DNA from: Pseudomonas sp. 8Z
GTDB lineage: Bacteria; Pseudomonadota; Gammaproteobacteria; Pseudomonadales; Pseudomonadaceae
Length of the DNA: 64,000 bases
Assembly (NCBI RefSeq): GCF_902506535.1
Contig: NZ_LR733824.1
Location: 1 to 64,000 of the forward strand
Direction of reading: 5' to 3'
The position numbers and the translations under genes are program-made. Positions 27,475-37,440 of this stretch are shown here, piece after piece (positions within the stretch are counted from its first letter, which is position 1; the number at the start of each line of letters is the position of its first letter). Below the pieces are notes generated by a model. It made no database searches. It was not told the origin of the DNA and was given only the letters and a program-made list of their open reading frames with translations.

Positions 27475-27756
27475 CTACTCTTCGTAGCTCTCACGTACGG
27501 AACTGAGTTTTGTATTGCCATTTGCAATACTGCCATCTCCCTTCAGGATTTTAACTTCATAGTCAGGGTAGATTTTCTTGAATCGGCTTTCTTTTATTTC
27601 TGAAATTGTGGCGCTGCTTTTTGCTTTTCTATCAAAGTTATATTTTGGAATACCATTGGTTTTTGGGTCTACTGGATTGCCATTTTTGTCGTAAAACTCG
27701 ACATCAAATCCCTCAAGATCTCCAATTTCCCGTGTTCTTGTAGCAAGTGTTGTCAT
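27475..27756 (-). CDS. small hydrophilic hypothetical protein
   Basis: 93 residues with GGAAG before the ATG. Highly charged, no membrane segment. The middle (DVEFYDKNGNPVDPKTNGIP) looks like a beta-rich cargo or toxin-associated fold. Not recognised. The start lies 2 nt after the stop of a possible upstream frame, suggesting coupling if that frame is real. Confidence 0.5.
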   Translation of the reverse strand: MTTLATRTREIGDLEGFDVEFYDKNGNPVDPKTNGIPKYNFDRKAKSSATISEIKESRFKKIYPDYEVKILKGDGSIANGNTKLSSVRESYEE

Positions 27757-27758
27757 AT

Positions 27759-27992
27759 TTACTTCCTTTTCTGGTTGATGTGATGTTGGGGCGTGAAATT
27801 AGTTATGCGACAGGTATCCTGAATTTTCTTTTTCGCTTGGTGTAACCTGCAACAAACGCGACAGCCTCTGGAGAGAAACACGCCAGAGAAAACGGCAAGC
27901 CCAATCTGCTGGATCACTGCACCAGCTGAACCAAGCCAGAAACCTATTCCATCCACCGCTGCCCTGTCCATGCTTCGTGGGCAAAATGCCAT
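27759..27992 (-). CDS. possible small membrane protein (weak call)
   Basis: 77 residues from an internal ATG (MAFCPRSMDRAAVDGIGFWL). One hydrophobic segment FWLGSAGAVIQQIGLAVFSG is followed by a Cys/Lys-rich tail. Supported only by the tight TAA-ATATG junction with the next gene. No clear ribosome site. It may be spurious, since the frame extends upstream into the repeat. Confidence 0.25.
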   Translation of the reverse strand: MAFCPRSMDRAAVDGIGFWLGSAGAVIQQIGLAVFSGVFLSRGCRVCCRLHQAKKKIQDTCRITNFTPQHHINQKRK

Positions 27993-28041
27993 CTCGGCTG
28001 TTTTTCTCGCGCCAGAGGCAGCAATCCAGTCCTCCCCAAAC

Positions 28042-28343
28042 CCACCCACAAATTCTGTTAACAGCGCTGTGGATAACCTTTGCAAAAGCCCTCCGCGCCT
28101 AGCATTCAAGCGGGCTACGGCAGGCCGCTCAGTTTTTACCCAATGACGCTTTGCTGGCGTTATTGCCAGGCGGAATATCGCTTTTAATCAATAGCTTGGC
28201 GCGGGTTTTCAACCGTGGGGCAGGGCTGGGGCGGCTTGCCGGGTGTCGTGCACAAAATCTGGGGAAAGCGCTGTGGATAAGATGCGGGAAAACTCGTCCA
28301 GGCCAGGTGGGGCAAGGGCTGCGTGGGGCTGGTGGTTTTTCGT
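28042..28343. repeat. 302-bp direct repeat, left copy, with two DnaA-box-like sites
   Basis: Aligns without gaps to 29579-29880 at an offset of 1537 bp with about 18 mismatches (near 94% identity, counted by eye). Contains TGTGGATAA at 28068-28076 and 28272-28280, the complement of the consensus DnaA box TTATCCACA, plus GGCGTTATTGCCAGGCGGAA and an AATATCGCTTTTAATCAAT block. No convincing gene inside. With its flanks it fills most of the gap 27993-28486. Confidence 0.85.
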
Positions 28344-28486
28344 GCGGGGTACGTTCTTTCGCGGGCATGCTGGCTGGTTAGTTTGTGGCTGGGGTTGCGC
28401 CGCGTGCAGCCGTCCACCGGCGGTATCCCGTTGCTCAGGCCGTGGGTAAGCCTTACGGGCTGGAGTGAGTGCCGCTGGCGGCTTTG

Positions 28487-29329
28487 CTACTTGGTGAAGG
28501 TTGTCGGTCGCACGCCCTTATTGTCGAGCTGAAAGAGCCAGTAGTTATTCAGATCAACCGATTTCGTTGGTATTTCACCCGTGCCACGCGGTAGGGCTTT
28601 TGCTTCTCGCTGGTAGAAAAGATCGGCACCTATATCGATGGTTTGTGCATAGTTCTGCCGATTGAGCTGCAACCCGCGAGTCCATGACTGGTTACTCGCC
28701 AGCGCGATATGTGCATTGGCAACATCGATGGCTGCTTTGACCAGCGTTGGCGAGCCATTCAGGACTTTGCTGAGGTAGTCGGCTTCTTCGTCTTTTAAGC
28801 CTTGGGTGTTGAGTAGGACGATATTGCCTTCGGCATTCACGCTGAAGCCGAAGGCGCTATTGCCAAGGCCAGGGTGGTGCTGATTGACCTGTGCCATCAG
28901 GCTGTCGTAAGTCGCTGCAAGAGCGTTTGTGCTTGAGCGCACGTCAGCAATGCTTTGATCCAGTGCGCCGTAGCGATCAATGATTTCGCGCTTGATTTCG
29001 CCCTTGATTTTGTCTTGCGCACTCTCCGCGGCTGATCCGCCAGGCTCGCTTGCCAGCGGCGGGGGAACATCCATTGCTACGCTTCGCGAAATGACCGCAT
29101 TGCCAGTATTGCCCTGCTGGCTTTTTATCGCCTGTGCCTGGCTGTCCAGTTTCAGTTGGTCGTAGGCTTCTTCGCTGATCTGCAGGTTACTGCTCATTAC
29201 AGTAACCTCTTTTCCCGTGGACTCGTCGCTCTCGGTCCATTGCTGCGTGGCAATGTCGGTGGCACGCAGTGTCTTGCCGGTGCTTGGCTCAGAAAAAGTA
29301 CGTGATGTGAATGTCGGTGTGCTGACCAT
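28487..29329 (-). CDS. orphan 280-residue protein between the direct repeats
   Basis: 280 residues from ATG 29329, with AAGGGA upstream. No signal or membrane segment. N-terminus Ser/Thr-rich, middle helical (SAAESAQDKIKGEIKREIID), C-terminal half with GFSVNAEGNIVLLNTQGLKD and a helix-rich domain ending LDNKGVRPTTFTK. The SVNAEGNI and LF-x-LDN-x-G style recalls pseudomonad secreted or phage-tail-associated proteins, but no family is recognised. It is the only gene between the two 302-bp repeats, so it may be the cargo of that cassette. Confidence 0.6.
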   Translation of the reverse strand: MVSTPTFTSRTFSEPSTGKTLRATDIATQQWTESDESTGKEVTVMSSNLQISEEAYDQLKLDSQAQAIKSQQGNTGNAVISRSVAMDVPPPLASEPGGSAAESAQDKIKGEIKREIIDRYGALDQSIADVRSSTNALAATYDSLMAQVNQHHPGLGNSAFGFSVNAEGNIVLLNTQGLKDEEADYLSKVLNGSPTLVKAAIDVANAHIALASNQSWTRGLQLNRQNYAQTIDIGADLFYQREAKALPRGTGEIPTKSVDLNNYWLFQLDNKGVRPTTFTK

Positions 29330-29578
29330 AGAAAGATCGTCCCTTGATCGTTTAATAAGCGCCCAGTCGGCAGCTCAGCGACACCTAACTCGTGGAGTGG
29401 GCCCGGCTTCAAGCGCACTTGCTGTATGCCAAGTTAGCGGCTTCGAGCCCATTAACTTGAATGCTCGGTTGGCTCTGGTATCAGGGCCTGCCAGGGGCGT
29501 TGGCGTGGTGGTCTGTTGCGCCAGTGCGGCACGTTACGGCTAGGCGTGGCCGTACCATTGAGGCTGAGCTTTCCACTG

Positions 29579-29880
29579 CCACCCACAGATTCTGTGAAAA
29601 GTCCTGTGGATAACCTTTGCAAAAGCCCTCCGCGCCTAGCATCCAAGCGGGCTACGGCAGACCGTTCAGTTTTTACCCAATGACGCTCTGCTGGCGTTAT
29701 TGCCAGGCGGAATATCGCTTTTAATCAATCACTTGGCGCGGGTTTTCAACAGTGGGGCAGGGCGGCGGCGGGTTGCTGGGTGTCGTGCACAGAATCTGGG
29801 GAAAGTGCTGTGGATAAGATGCGGGAAAACTCGTCCAGGCCAGGTGGGGCAAGGGCTGCGTGGGGCTGGTGGTTTTTCGT
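29579..29880. repeat. 302-bp direct repeat, right copy, with two DnaA-box-like sites
   Basis: Right partner of 28042-28343. TGTGGATAA occurs at 29605-29613 and 29809-29817. Identity begins at CCACCCACA and ends at GGTTTTTCGT, then the flanks diverge. The preceding 29330-29578 shows no gene I can support. The chrA start follows 69 bp after the repeat. Confidence 0.85.
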
Positions 29881-29949
29881 ACGCTGTCGCGCGGCTGTCA
29901 TTTCTCACGGCTATAGTGGCCGGTCGATTTTTAGCCGCTGGAGCCTTCT

Positions 29950-31284
29950 ATGCCTGACTCGTCTGAACGTCCCGCGCCGGTCAGTTTGCGGCAGGCGTTG
30001 TGGTTCTGGTTGAGGCTGGGGCTGATCAGTTTCGGTGGGCCGGCCGGGCAGATTGCGTTGATGCATGAGGAGTTGGTGGTCAGGCGCCGCTGGTTGTCCG
30101 AGCGGCGCTTTTTACATGCGCTGAATTACTGCATGTTGCTGCCGGGGCCGGAGGCGCAGCAGTTGGCCACTTATATTGGCTGGCTGATGCACCGCACCTG
30201 GGGCGGGGTGATTGCCGGGGCGCTGTTCGTGCTGCCGTCGCTGCTGATTCTGATTGCGTTGTCCTGGGTCTACCTGGTGTTCGGCGATGTGCCGCTGGTG
30301 GCCGGGATTTTCTATGGCATCAAGCCGGCGGTGACGGCCATCGTGGTGCAGGCGGCCTGGCGTATCGGCGGGCGGGTGTTGCGTAACGCCAGGTTGTGGG
30401 CCATCGCGGCGGCGGCCTTTGTCGCCATTTTTGCGTTGCAGTTGCCGTTCCCGCTGATCGTGCTCGGCGCGGCGTTGCTGGGGTACATCGGCGGGCGGCT
30501 GGCGCCGCAGCATTTTGCGCTTGGCGCCGGGCATGGCGAGAAGGGTGGGGCGCATGCGCCAGCGTTGATCGATGACGACACGCGCCTGGCGCACACGCAT
30601 TTTCGCTCCGGTCGCCTGGTGTTGATTCTGTTAATTGGTGCGTTGCTCTGGCTGCTGCCGATGGGCCTGCTGACGCTGGCGTTTGGCTGGCAGGGCACGC
30701 TGACGCAGATGGGCTGGTTCTTCACCAAGGCGGCGCTGCTGACCTTTGGCGGCGCTTATGCGGTGCTGCCTTATGTGTACCAGGGCGCCATCGACCACTA
30801 CGGTTGGCTGACGCCCCGGCAGATGATCGATGGCCTGGCGCTGGGTGAAACCACGCCGGGGCCGCTGATCATGGTGGTGGCGTTCGTCGCGTTCGTCGGC
30901 GCTTACGACCAGCCGCTGTTCGGGGGCGATTCGGCCTTCGTCAGCGGAGCGCTGGCGGCGGCGCTGGTCACCTGGTTCACCTTCCTGCCGTCGTTTTTGT
31001 TCATCCTCGCTGGTGGGCCGTTGGTGGAGTCGACCCACGGGCAGTTGCAGTTCACCGCGCCGCTGACCGGCATCACCGCTGCGGTGGTCGGGGTGATTGT
31101 CAATCTGGCGCTGTTCTTCGCTTATCACGTGCTTTGGCCGCAGGGCTTTGCTGGTGAGTTCGATGGGGTATCGGCGTTGATTACCCTGGGTGCGGGTGTG
31201 GCGTTGCTGGGCTTCAAGCGTGGGGTGATCGAGACGCTGTTGGCCTGTGCGTTGGTGGGGTTGGTGGTTCGCTTGTTGGGTTGA
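29950..31284 (+). CDS. chrA: chromate efflux transporter ChrA (long-chain CHR family)
   Basis: 444 residues in two homologous halves. The N-terminal half has FWLRLGLISFGGPAGQIALM and LNYCMLLPGPEAQQLATYIG; the C-terminal half has FTKAALLTFGGAYAVLPYVY and GLALGETTPGPLIMVVAFVA. These GGP and PGP motifs define the CHR family. It expels chromate from the cytoplasm using the membrane potential (established). A GGAG lies upstream of the ATG. The window also holds sbp/cysTWA, through which chromate can enter. Confidence 0.93.
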   Translation: MPDSSERPAPVSLRQALWFWLRLGLISFGGPAGQIALMHEELVVRRRWLSERRFLHALNYCMLLPGPEAQQLATYIGWLMHRTWGGVIAGALFVLPSLLILIALSWVYLVFGDVPLVAGIFYGIKPAVTAIVVQAAWRIGGRVLRNARLWAIAAAAFVAIFALQLPFPLIVLGAALLGYIGGRLAPQHFALGAGHGEKGGAHAPALIDDDTRLAHTHFRSGRLVLILLIGALLWLLPMGLLTLAFGWQGTLTQMGWFFTKAALLTFGGAYAVLPYVYQGAIDHYGWLTPRQMIDGLALGETTPGPLIMVVAFVAFVGAYDQPLFGGDSAFVSGALAAALVTWFTFLPSFLFILAGGPLVESTHGQLQFTAPLTGITAAVVGVIVNLALFFAYHVLWPQGFAGEFDGVSALITLGAGVALLGFKRGVIETLLACALVGLVVRLLG

Positions 31285-31400
31285 GTGTCTGGCTTGGCAT
31301 CGCTTGGTGGGTTACGCGGCGCGTTGAGTGAGTGCGTGGCTGTGGTGGCGGTGTTTTGCGCCGCTAACCCACCCTACGGGTGCGCGCTGCCAGGGCTTTT

Positions 31401-31504
31401 GTGGGAGGGGCTTTCGGCTCGGGCATCCTGCTTCGCTCTACCTCCTGCATCCATGCAGTCGTAGCCGCGACGCATGAATAAGTCGCCGCTGAAGCGCCTC
31501 CCAC
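31401..31504. repeat. facing pair of REP-like palindromes after chrA
   Basis: GTGGGAGGGGCTTTCGGC (from 31401) faces CGCCGCTGAAGCGCCTCCCAC (31484-31504, ends shared with the family). A typical inverted REP pair in the 345-bp gap between chrA and kdpF; the remaining part must hold the kdpF promoter. Confidence 0.7.
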
Positions 31505-31629
31505 AGGGCTGATCCCGGTGCATCAATACGATTTCTTTACGCCCTGGCGGCGGGGCGGCAATCGAATTTTTACGGGCAGCCTTTCGACAATGCTCGCGAG
31601 CGGATTCCCCGCATCGTGGAGCTTTGCAC

Positions 31630-31719
31630 ATGAACGCAATCGATGGTGTGTCGCTGATCCTGGTGGTCGGTCTCTTCGCCTATCTGCTGGTGGAGCTGCT
31701 CACCGCAGGGCGCGGCTGA
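31630..31719 (+). CDS. kdpF: KdpF, small subunit of the Kdp potassium ATPase (orphaned)
   Basis: 29 residues, MNAIDGVSLILVVGLFAYLL then VELLTAGRG. A single membrane helix with the conserved start and the Leu/Arg-Gly end of KdpF, which stabilises KdpABC. Its partners are missing: the next gene is a kdpA'-'kdpE fusion. Stop lies 10 nt before that gene, with GAGGAG between. Confidence 0.85.
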   Translation: MNAIDGVSLILVVGLFAYLLVELLTAGRG

Positions 31720-31729
31720 GGAGACGGCC

Positions 31730-32140
31730 ATGCATGACTACGACTGGCTGCTGCTGGCGGCCTTTTCCCTGCTGGTGCTGGCACCGGCCCCTTTTCTCGG
31801 GCGCTACTTCTACCGCGTGACGGAGGGCCAGCGCACCTGGCTCAGCCCTGTGCTGCTGCCGGTGGAGCGCCTGTGCTATCGCGTGGCCGACGTCGACCCG
31901 CAGCAGGAGCAGAGCTGGCGCGGCTACGCCCTGGCGCTGCTCGCCCAGTATCTCGGGCGGGTGGTAACGCAGCAGCAACTGCTGCGCGATATCTGGGGGC
32001 CGAGCCATGTCGGCGACAGCCATTGCCTGCGCGTGGTGGTCGGCCATCTGCGGCCGAAGCTCGGCGACGACTCGGCCGCGCCGCGCTACCTGATCACCGA
32101 AGCCGGTGTCGGTTACCGGCTGCGCGCCGATGGCTGTTAG
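31730..32140 (+). pseudogene. in-frame fusion of the KdpA N-terminus to the KdpE C-terminus (deletion scar)
   Basis: 136 codons. Residues 1-72 are the start of KdpA (YDWLLLAAFSLLVLAPAPFL, GRYFYRV-x-EGQRTWLSPVL, VERLCYR, DPQQEQSWRGYALALLA). From about residue 73 the protein is the winged-helix end of the response regulator KdpE (YLGRVVTQQQLLRDIWGPSH, then DSHCLRVVVGHLRPKLGDD and LITEAGVGYRLRA). The rest of kdpA, all of kdpB, kdpC and kdpD, and the receiver part of kdpE are missing: roughly 6-7 kb if the operon had its usual size. The junction near GCGCTGCTCGCC could be a shared short sequence. Confidence 0.9.
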
Positions 32141-32239
32141 GTGTTTTGGTTATAGATAAATCATTATTTATTCTTTTTATTTTTGTTTGTTCCTGGGCAA
32201 TAGTGAGCGCCACGCAAGCGACTGCCAAGGAGCACGAAT
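32141..32239 (+). promoter_or_regulatory. AT-rich promoter region of the lsfA-ssu operon
   Basis: A stretch rich in A/T (GGTTATAGATAAATCATTAT, then TTATTCTTTTTATTTTTG) between the kdp scar and lsfA. Its composition resembles the oscA control region. Likely holds the sulfate-starvation promoter (CysB-type control, inferred). An AAGGAG ribosome site precedes ATG 32240. Confidence 0.5.
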
Positions 32240-32878
<639 letters not shown>

Positions 32879-32887
32879 GGATTGAGC

Positions 32888-33481
32888 ATGCACGTCGTGT
32901 TGCTCTCCGGCAGCCCCGCCGCGCGTTCGCGTACAGAGCTGCTGCTGGATTACGTCCGCCAGCGCCTGGAGGCGCAGCAGGTGGAAGTGAGCCTGCTGCG
33001 GGTGCGGGATTTCCCCGCCGAGGATCTGCTGCATGCGCGTTTCGATAGTCCGACGGTGCAACAGCTTCAAGCCTTGGTGGCTAGCGCCGATGGCCTGGTG
33101 GTCGGTACGCCGGTGTACAAGGCGTCCTTCAGCGGTGCGCTGAAGGTGCTGCTGGATCTGCTGCCTGAGCGCGCTCTGGCGCACAAGGTGGTGCTACCCC
33201 TGGCCGGTGGCGGCAGCCCGGCGCATCTGCTGGCTGTGGATTACGCGCTCAAGCCGGTGCTGGCCGCGCTGAAGGCGCAGGAAATGCTCAGCGGTGTGTT
33301 CGCCGTAGATAAGCAAATCGCCTACCCACAAGGAGGCAACCCCGCGCACATCGACGACGAATTGCGCGAACGCCTCGATGAGGCGCTGGAACAACTGCTT
33401 GCCGCCCTGGCGCGACGGCCCAGACCGCTTGACCCGAAGCTGTTGAGCGAGCGGCTGGTAAACGCCCGCTGGAGCATCTGA
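32888..33481 (+). CDS. ssuE: NADPH-dependent FMN reductase SsuE
   Basis: 197 residues from ATG 32888 with AAGGA upstream (a TTG two codons earlier is possible). Flavodoxin-like fold: phosphate loop [15 protein letters not shown] and [20 protein letters not shown]. Supplies reduced FMN to the SsuD monooxygenase. Second gene of the lsfA-ssuEADCBF operon. Confidence 0.94.
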   Translation: MHVVLLSGSPAARSRTELLLDYVRQRLEAQQVEVSLLRVRDFPAEDLLHARFDSPTVQQLQALVASADGLVVGTPVYKASFSGALKVLLDLLPERALAHKVVLPLAGGGSPAHLLAVDYALKPVLAALKAQEMLSGVFAVDKQIAYPQGGNPAHIDDELRERLDEALEQLLAALARRPRPLDPKLLSERLVNARWSI

Positions 33482-33557
33482 AACATCCGTAATACCCCGC
33501 CTTACTCGCCCGCCAACGGGCAAGCAGGCCCACACTCAATCTGCAAAGGAGGTCGCC

Positions 33558-34523
33558 ATGGGCGCCAACACTTTGCGTCGGAGTCTGGTCGCCCTGTTTG
33601 CCGCGACTCTTTCTTTCGGCGCCATCAGTTATGCACAGGCCGAGACGCTGCGTATCGGTTATCAGAAATACGGCCCGCTGGTGCTGCTCAAGTCCAGCGG
33701 TGAGTTGGAGAAGCGTCTCGCCGCGCAGGGCGTGGACGTGCAATGGACGGAGTTTCCGGCTGGGCCGCAATTGCTTGAGGGGTTGAACGTCGGCTCCATC
33801 GATTTCGGCACCACGGGTGAAACGCCGCCCGTCTTCGCCCAGGCAGCGGGGGCTGATCTGCTCTATGTGGCTTTCGAGCCGTCGGCACCGTTGAGTGAGG
33901 CGATCCTGCTGCCCAAGGATTCGCCAATCCAGTCGGTGGCCGAGCTCAAGGACAAGAAAATCGCCCTGAACAAAGGCTCCAACGTGCACTACCTGCTGGT
34001 GCGTGCGCTGGAAGACGCCGGCCTCAAGTACAGCGACATCACACCGGTCTATCTGCCGCCCGCCGATGCTCGCGCCGCCTTCGAGCGCGGCAGCGTCGAT
34101 GCCTGGGTGATCTGGGATCCCTTTCTGGCCGCTGCCGAGCAGCAGTTGCAGGCGCGCATCCTGCGTAATGGCCGTGGTCTGGTGAACAACCACCAGTTCT
34201 ATCTGGCGGCGCGGCCCTTTGCCGAGAAACACCCGCAGGTGGTGGCCGCCCTGGTCGAGGAAATCCGCAAGACCGGTGAGTGGACGCGCACGCACCACGA
34301 CGCAACCACCGCGCAGGTCGCGCCGCTGCTGGGCTTGTCTGCCGATATCACCCGTGCTGCCGTCGAGCGGCAGAGCTACGGCGCGCAACTGATTACCCCG
34401 CAGGTGGTGGCCGCGCAGCAGCAGATCGCCGACACCTTCAGCGATCTCAAGCTGATCCCCAAGCGCCTGAATATCGCCGAAGTGGTCTGGCAGGCACCGA
34501 GCAAGCTCGCCCAGGCCCAGTAG
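33558..34523 (+). CDS. ssuA: periplasmic sulfonate-binding protein SsuA
   Basis: 321 residues with a Sec signal ([20 protein letters not shown], cleaved before [11 protein letters not shown]). Motifs [40 protein letters not shown] and [19 protein letters not shown] are those of aliphatic sulfonate-binding proteins. Feeds SsuBC. An AAGGAGG ribosome site precedes the ATG. Confidence 0.95.
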   Translation: MGANTLRRSLVALFAATLSFGAISYAQAETLRIGYQKYGPLVLLKSSGELEKRLAAQGVDVQWTEFPAGPQLLEGLNVGSIDFGTTGETPPVFAQAAGADLLYVAFEPSAPLSEAILLPKDSPIQSVAELKDKKIALNKGSNVHYLLVRALEDAGLKYSDITPVYLPPADARAAFERGSVDAWVIWDPFLAAAEQQLQARILRNGRGLVNNHQFYLAARPFAEKHPQVVAALVEEIRKTGEWTRTHHDATTAQVAPLLGLSADITRAAVERQSYGAQLITPQVVAAQQQIADTFSDLKLIPKRLNIAEVVWQAPSKLAQAQ

Positions 34524-34563
34524 GCCAGCTCTACACCGACAATTTCAGCAAGGAGACCCTTCC

Positions 34564-35712
34564 ATGAGCCTCAATATTTTCTGGTTCCTGCCCACCCACG
34601 GCGACGGCCAATACCTGGGCAGCAGCGCTGGTGCGCGTGCCGTCGACCATGCCTATCTCGGACAAATCGCTCAGGCCGCCGACCGTCTCGGCTTCGGCGG
34701 TGTGCTGATCCCCACCGGACGTTCCTGCGAGGATTCCTGGCTGGTGGCAGCGTCACTGATCCCGGTCACGCAGCACCTCAAGTTCCTCGTTGCGCTGCGC
34801 CCAGGGATCATTTCGCCGACCGTTGCTGCGCGCCAGGCGGCGACCCTGGATCGTCTGTCCAACGGCCGTGCGCTGTTCAACCTGGTGACCGGCGGCGACC
34901 CGGACGAGCTGGCTGGCGACGGCCTGCACCTGTCGCATGCCGAGCGCTATGAGGCTTCGGTGGAGTTCACCCGCATCTGGCGCCGCGTGCTGGAAGGTGA
35001 AACCGTCGATTACGACGGCAAGCACATTCAGGTCAAGGGCGCCAAGCTGCTTTACCCGCCGATCCAGCAGCCGCGTCCACCGTTGTATTTCGGTGGATCT
35101 TCCGATGCTGCGCAGGATCTGGCTGCCGAGCAGGTCGAGCTGTACCTGACCTGGGGCGAGCCGCCGGCCGCTGTGGCCGAGAAGATCGCTCAGGTGCGCG
35201 AGAAGGCGGCCAAGCAGGGCCGCGAAGTGCGCTTCGGCATTCGCCTGCATGTGATCGTGCGTGAAACCAATGACGAGGCCTGGGCGGCGGCGGATCGCCT
35301 GATCAGCCATCTGGATCAGGCCACCATCGACCGCGCCCAGGCCGCGCTGGCGCGCTTTGACTCCGTCGGGCAGCAGCGCATGGCCGCGCTGCACGGCGGC
35401 AGTCGCGACAACCTGGAAGTGTCGCCGAACCTGTGGGCCGGGGTTGGCCTGGTGCGCGGCGGCGCTGGCACCGCGCTGGTCGGCGATGGCTCGACCGTGG
35501 CGGCGCGGGTCAAGGAATACGCCGATCTGGGCATCGACACCTTCATCTTCTCCGGCTATCCGCATCTGGAAGAGTCGTATCGGGTCGCCGAGCTGTTGTT
35601 CCCGCATCTGGATGTGGCTCAGGTGGAGCGCCCGGCGAGTCGCGGCTATGTCAGCCCGTTCGGCGAAATGATCGCCAACGACATTCTGCCGAAGGCGGCT
35701 GCGGCGAGTTGA
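34564..35712 (+). CDS. ssuD: FMNH2-dependent alkanesulfonate monooxygenase SsuD
   Basis: 382 residues. Bacterial-luciferase-like TIM barrel. The start [20 protein letters not shown], the central [20 protein letters not shown] and [14 protein letters not shown] match SsuD. Releases sulfite from alkanesulfonates, allowing growth on them as sulfur source (established). Followed by a repeat hairpin before ssuC. Confidence 0.95.
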   Translation: MSLNIFWFLPTHGDGQYLGSSAGARAVDHAYLGQIAQAADRLGFGGVLIPTGRSCEDSWLVAASLIPVTQHLKFLVALRPGIISPTVAARQAATLDRLSNGRALFNLVTGGDPDELAGDGLHLSHAERYEASVEFTRIWRRVLEGETVDYDGKHIQVKGAKLLYPPIQQPRPPLYFGGSSDAAQDLAAEQVELYLTWGEPPAAVAEKIAQVREKAAKQGREVRFGIRLHVIVRETNDEAWAAADRLISHLDQATIDRAQAALARFDSVGQQRMAALHGGSRDNLEVSPNLWAGVGLVRGGAGTALVGDGSTVAARVKEYADLGIDTFIFSGYPHLEESYRVAELLFPHLDVAQVERPASRGYVSPFGEMIANDILPKAAAAS

Positions 35713-35734
35713 GGGTGGCGTAGGCAGAGGTCTT

Positions 35735-35813
35735 CCCGGATTGCATCCGGGCTACGGACTACGGCTGCTACCTGGCGCGATCTGCAGTCGATGTAGCCCG
35801 GATGCAATCCGGG
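35735..35813. repeat. inverted pair of TAGCCCGGATGCAATCCGGG repeats between ssuD and ssuC
   Basis: Arms 35735-35754 and 35794-35813 are exact inverted copies and can form a 20-bp stem, in addition to the small palindrome in each. The repeat sits inside the ssu operon and could process or attenuate the mRNA, splitting EAD from CBF. Confidence 0.8.
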
Positions 35814-35843
35814 GACAGAACCACAGGATTTTTCGAGGCCAAT

Positions 35844-36638
35844 ATGAGCAACATAACGATCAACACACTGGCCCTGCGCGCTGCGCCCTGGGCCTTGCCG
35901 CTGGGGCTGCTGGCGGCCTGGCAACTGGCGGTGGCCACTGGCGTGCTCTCCAGCCGCGTTCTGCCAGCGCCCAGCGCCGTGGTCGCGGCTGGCTGGGAGC
36001 TACTGGCCAGCGGCGAAATCTGGCGGCACCTGGCGATCAGCGGTCAGCGCGCTATCAGTGGTTTCGTCATCGGTGGCGGCATCGGTTTGCTGCTGGGCTT
36101 TATCACCGGGCTGTCAAAGTGGGGCGAGCGCCTGCTCGACAGTTCGGTGCAGATGATCCGCAACGTGCCGCACCTGGCGCTGATCCCGCTGGTGATTCTG
36201 TGGTTCGGCATCGATGAGGCGGCCAAGGTGTTCCTGGTCGCGCTCGGCACGCTGTTCCCCATCTACCTCAACACCTACCACGGCATCCGCAACGTCGACC
36301 CGGCGCTGGTGGAGATGGCGCGCAGTTATGGGTTGTCCGGCTTCGCGCTGTTCCGCCAGGTGATCCTGCCCGGCGCGCTGCCCTCGATTCTGGTGGGCGT
36401 GCGTTTTGCCCTCGGCTTCATGTGGCTGACGCTGATCGTCGCCGAAACCATCTCGGCCAGCGCTGGTATCGGTTACCTGGCGATGAACGCCCGCGAGTTC
36501 CTGCAGACCGATGTGGTGGTGGTGGCGATCCTGCTGTACGCGGTGCTCGGCAAGCTGGCCGACGTTGCCGCCCGTAGTCTTGAGCGCGTCTGGTTGCGCT
36601 GGCACCCGGCCTATCAGGCCAAGGCAGGTGGGCAATGA
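35844..36638 (+). CDS. ssuC: sulfonate ABC transporter permease SsuC
   Basis: 264 residues from [20 protein letters not shown]; a longer frame upstream is encoded by the repeat and is rejected. About six membrane helices, EAA-type loop [20 protein letters not shown], and [20 protein letters not shown]. Moves sulfonates inward with SsuB. Overlaps ssuB by 4 nt. Confidence 0.94.
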   Translation: MSNITINTLALRAAPWALPLGLLAAWQLAVATGVLSSRVLPAPSAVVAAGWELLASGEIWRHLAISGQRAISGFVIGGGIGLLLGFITGLSKWGERLLDSSVQMIRNVPHLALIPLVILWFGIDEAAKVFLVALGTLFPIYLNTYHGIRNVDPALVEMARSYGLSGFALFRQVILPGALPSILVGVRFALGFMWLTLIVAETISASAGIGYLAMNAREFLQTDVVVVAILLYAVLGKLADVAARSLERVWLRWHPAYQAKAGGQ

Positions 36639-37435
36639 CTGCATTGCAGAGCATTCGCCAGGGCGTACCCCTGGCCATCGAGAACATCGAGAAGTCCTTT
36701 GGCGAGCGCCAGGTGCTCAAGGGCATCGACCTGCATATTCCGGCGGGCCAGTTCGTCGCGGTGGTCGGCCGCAGCGGCTGCGGCAAGAGCACCCTGCTGC
36801 GCCTGTTGGCTGGGCTGGAGCAGCCCAGCGCTGGCCGGTTGCTGGCTGGCAATGGTTCGCTCGACGCGGTGCGCGAGGATATTCGCCTGATGTTTCAGGA
36901 CTCACGCCTGCTGCCCTGGAAGCGCGTGATCGACAACGTCGGTCTGGGCCTTGTCGACAACTGGCGGGCGCAGGCTGAGCAAGCGCTGGCAGCGGTCGGC
37001 CTGGCCGATCGCGCCAATGAATGGCCGGCGGCACTGTCCGGCGGGCAGAAACAGCGCGTGGCTCTGGCCCGTGCACTGATCCATCGCCCGCGCCTGCTGC
37101 TGCTCGACGAGCCACTAGGTGCGCTGGACGCGCTGACCCGTATCGAGATGCAGCGCCTGATCGAACGGCTGTGGCAGCAGCATGGTTTCACTGTGCTGCT
37201 GGTGACTCACGATGTCGCCGAGGCGGTGGCCGTGGCCGACCGCGTCATCCTCATCGAAGACGGCCAGATCGGCCTCGATCTCGACGTGCAACTGGCCCGT
37301 CCTCGGCAGCATGGCTCGCCCTTGCTGGCCGCACTGGAGGCACGCGTGCTTGACCGTGTGCTGGCGCAACCGGATTTGCCGACCGCGCCCGAACCTTTAT
37401 CCCCCCTGCCCACGCAACTGCGTTGGGCGCTGTGA
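36635..37435 (+). CDS. ssuB: sulfonate ABC transporter ATP-binding protein SsuB
   Basis: 266 residues. Walker [20 protein letters not shown], signature [20 protein letters not shown], Walker [21 protein letters not shown]-loop [20 protein letters not shown]. Start overlaps the ssuC stop (ATGA). Powers SsuC. Confidence 0.95.
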   Translation: MTALQSIRQGVPLAIENIEKSFGERQVLKGIDLHIPAGQFVAVVGRSGCGKSTLLRLLAGLEQPSAGRLLAGNGSLDAVREDIRLMFQDSRLLPWKRVIDNVGLGLVDNWRAQAEQALAAVGLADRANEWPAALSGGQKQRVALARALIHRPRLLLLDEPLGALDALTRIEMQRLIERLWQQHGFTVLLVTHDVAEAVAVADRVILIEDGQIGLDLDVQLARPRQHGSPLLAALEARVLDRVLAQPDLPTAPEPLSPLPTQLRWAL

Positions 37436-37440
37436 TGCCG

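Noticed and set aside
28144..28449. Short frames within the 302-bp repeat that recur in both copies
   Set aside because: Not conserved as a protein: mismatches fall without codon bias and no start signal is present in both copies.
28068..29817. The chromosomal origin oriC, because of four DnaA-box-like sites
   Set aside because: No dnaA, rpmH or gyrB nearby, only two sites per copy, and the unit is duplicated; treated as a possible DnaA-binding repeat instead.
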